Positions 63,783 to 64,000 of a DNA stretch of 64,000 nucleotides are shown piece by piece. The first letter of the stretch is position 1; each line of letters starts with the position of its first letter. A model generated the notes under the pieces. That model was not told the origin of the DNA, made no database searches, and worked only from the letters and a program-made list of their open reading frames with translations. The DNA is taken from positions 54,118,107-54,182,106 of the forward strand of contig NC_134829.1 in NCBI RefSeq assembly GCF_004210375.1, in the 5' to 3' direction. The position numbers were made by a program, and so were the translations under genes. This stretch comes from Tachypleus tridentatus (lineage: Eukaryota; Arthropoda; Merostomata; Xiphosura; Limulidae).

Positions 63783-63942
63783 CACGGTATTGAGTAATAT
63801 CAGTTCTTTAACACTGTATTGGGTAATATCAGTTCTTTAACACTGTATTGGGTAATATCAGTTCTCGTGATTACTGTATTGGGTAATATCAGTTCTTTAA
63901 CACTGTATTGAGTAATATCAGTTCTCGTGATTACTGTATTTG
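63783..63942. repeat. about 30-bp tandem repeat, five units
   Basis: Units hold GTATTGGGTAATATCAGTTC and end either TTTAACACT or TCGTGATTACT, so two unit types alternate (28 and 31 bp or so). Confidence 0.9.
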
Positions 63943-64000
63943 CCCCTTGAAGCACCTCTGTCCCTTGAACTGCTTCCTCCCTACACATATTGTTTTTAGA

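Noticed and set aside
61588-64000. second exon of MECR in the window
   Set aside because: No sequence resembling the expected VGSNVxxLKPGDWVIP start was found on the plus strand.

Overview
The window is AT-rich animal nuclear DNA. Small exons with GT/AG borders are separated by introns up to about 10 kb, repeats are dense, and there is no operon structure. The best guess is an arthropod, probably a chelicerate (horseshoe crab, spider or scorpion type). The basis is a Jockey/I-type LINE whose endonuclease start resembles copies I know from spiders, three abundant tRNA-derived SINE families, and cysteine-rich metallothionein-like genes. The species assignment is inference.

Layout. 1-890: satellite of ten 87-bp units. 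0.9-16 kb: a metallothionein-like locus made of diverged segmental duplications. It holds two minus-strand genes (9500-9849, first exon not found; 13273-14186, complete in two exons) and a broken copy of an unidentified arthropod repeat gene (about 10805-11310). 16.3-17.0 kb: a nest of minus-strand SINEs. 17050-23413: a nearly full-length LINE on the minus strand with a 10-bp target duplication, a TAA-rich tail and three structured repeats in its 3' UTR.

25.3-53.4 kb: the minus-strand host gene CCDC28. Exons at 42502-42657, 32370-32469, 28775-28835 and 25320-25388 join in phase; a first exon at 53407 down to 53167 or 53059 is likely. Its introns hold several minisatellites, a CR1/L2-like LINE relic (30.5-32.2 kb), an old DIRS-like retroelement fossil (about 33.5-41.5 kb) carrying a 2-kb DNA transposon with roughly 515-bp terminal inverted repeats (35914-37949) and a SINE, and a truncated Tc1 transposon (48061-49371).

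53830-54774: a deleted piggyBac element just upstream of CCDC28. 55-60.7 kb: SINEs and gene-free DNA, including an unexplained pyrimidine-rich tract. 61243-61587: first coding exon of mitochondrial enoyl-CoA reductase (MECR) on the plus strand. Its first intron holds nine perfect 54-bp repeats and a possible antisense exon of another gene.

The host genes have no evident shared function: metal binding (metallothioneins), mTORC2/cilium-associated CCDC28, and mitochondrial fatty-acid synthesis (MECR). The most unusual structures are the compensated hairpin repeats in the LINE 3' UTR, the long-inverted-repeat transposon, a minisatellite that has copied a splice donor, and the duplicated metallothionein-like locus.
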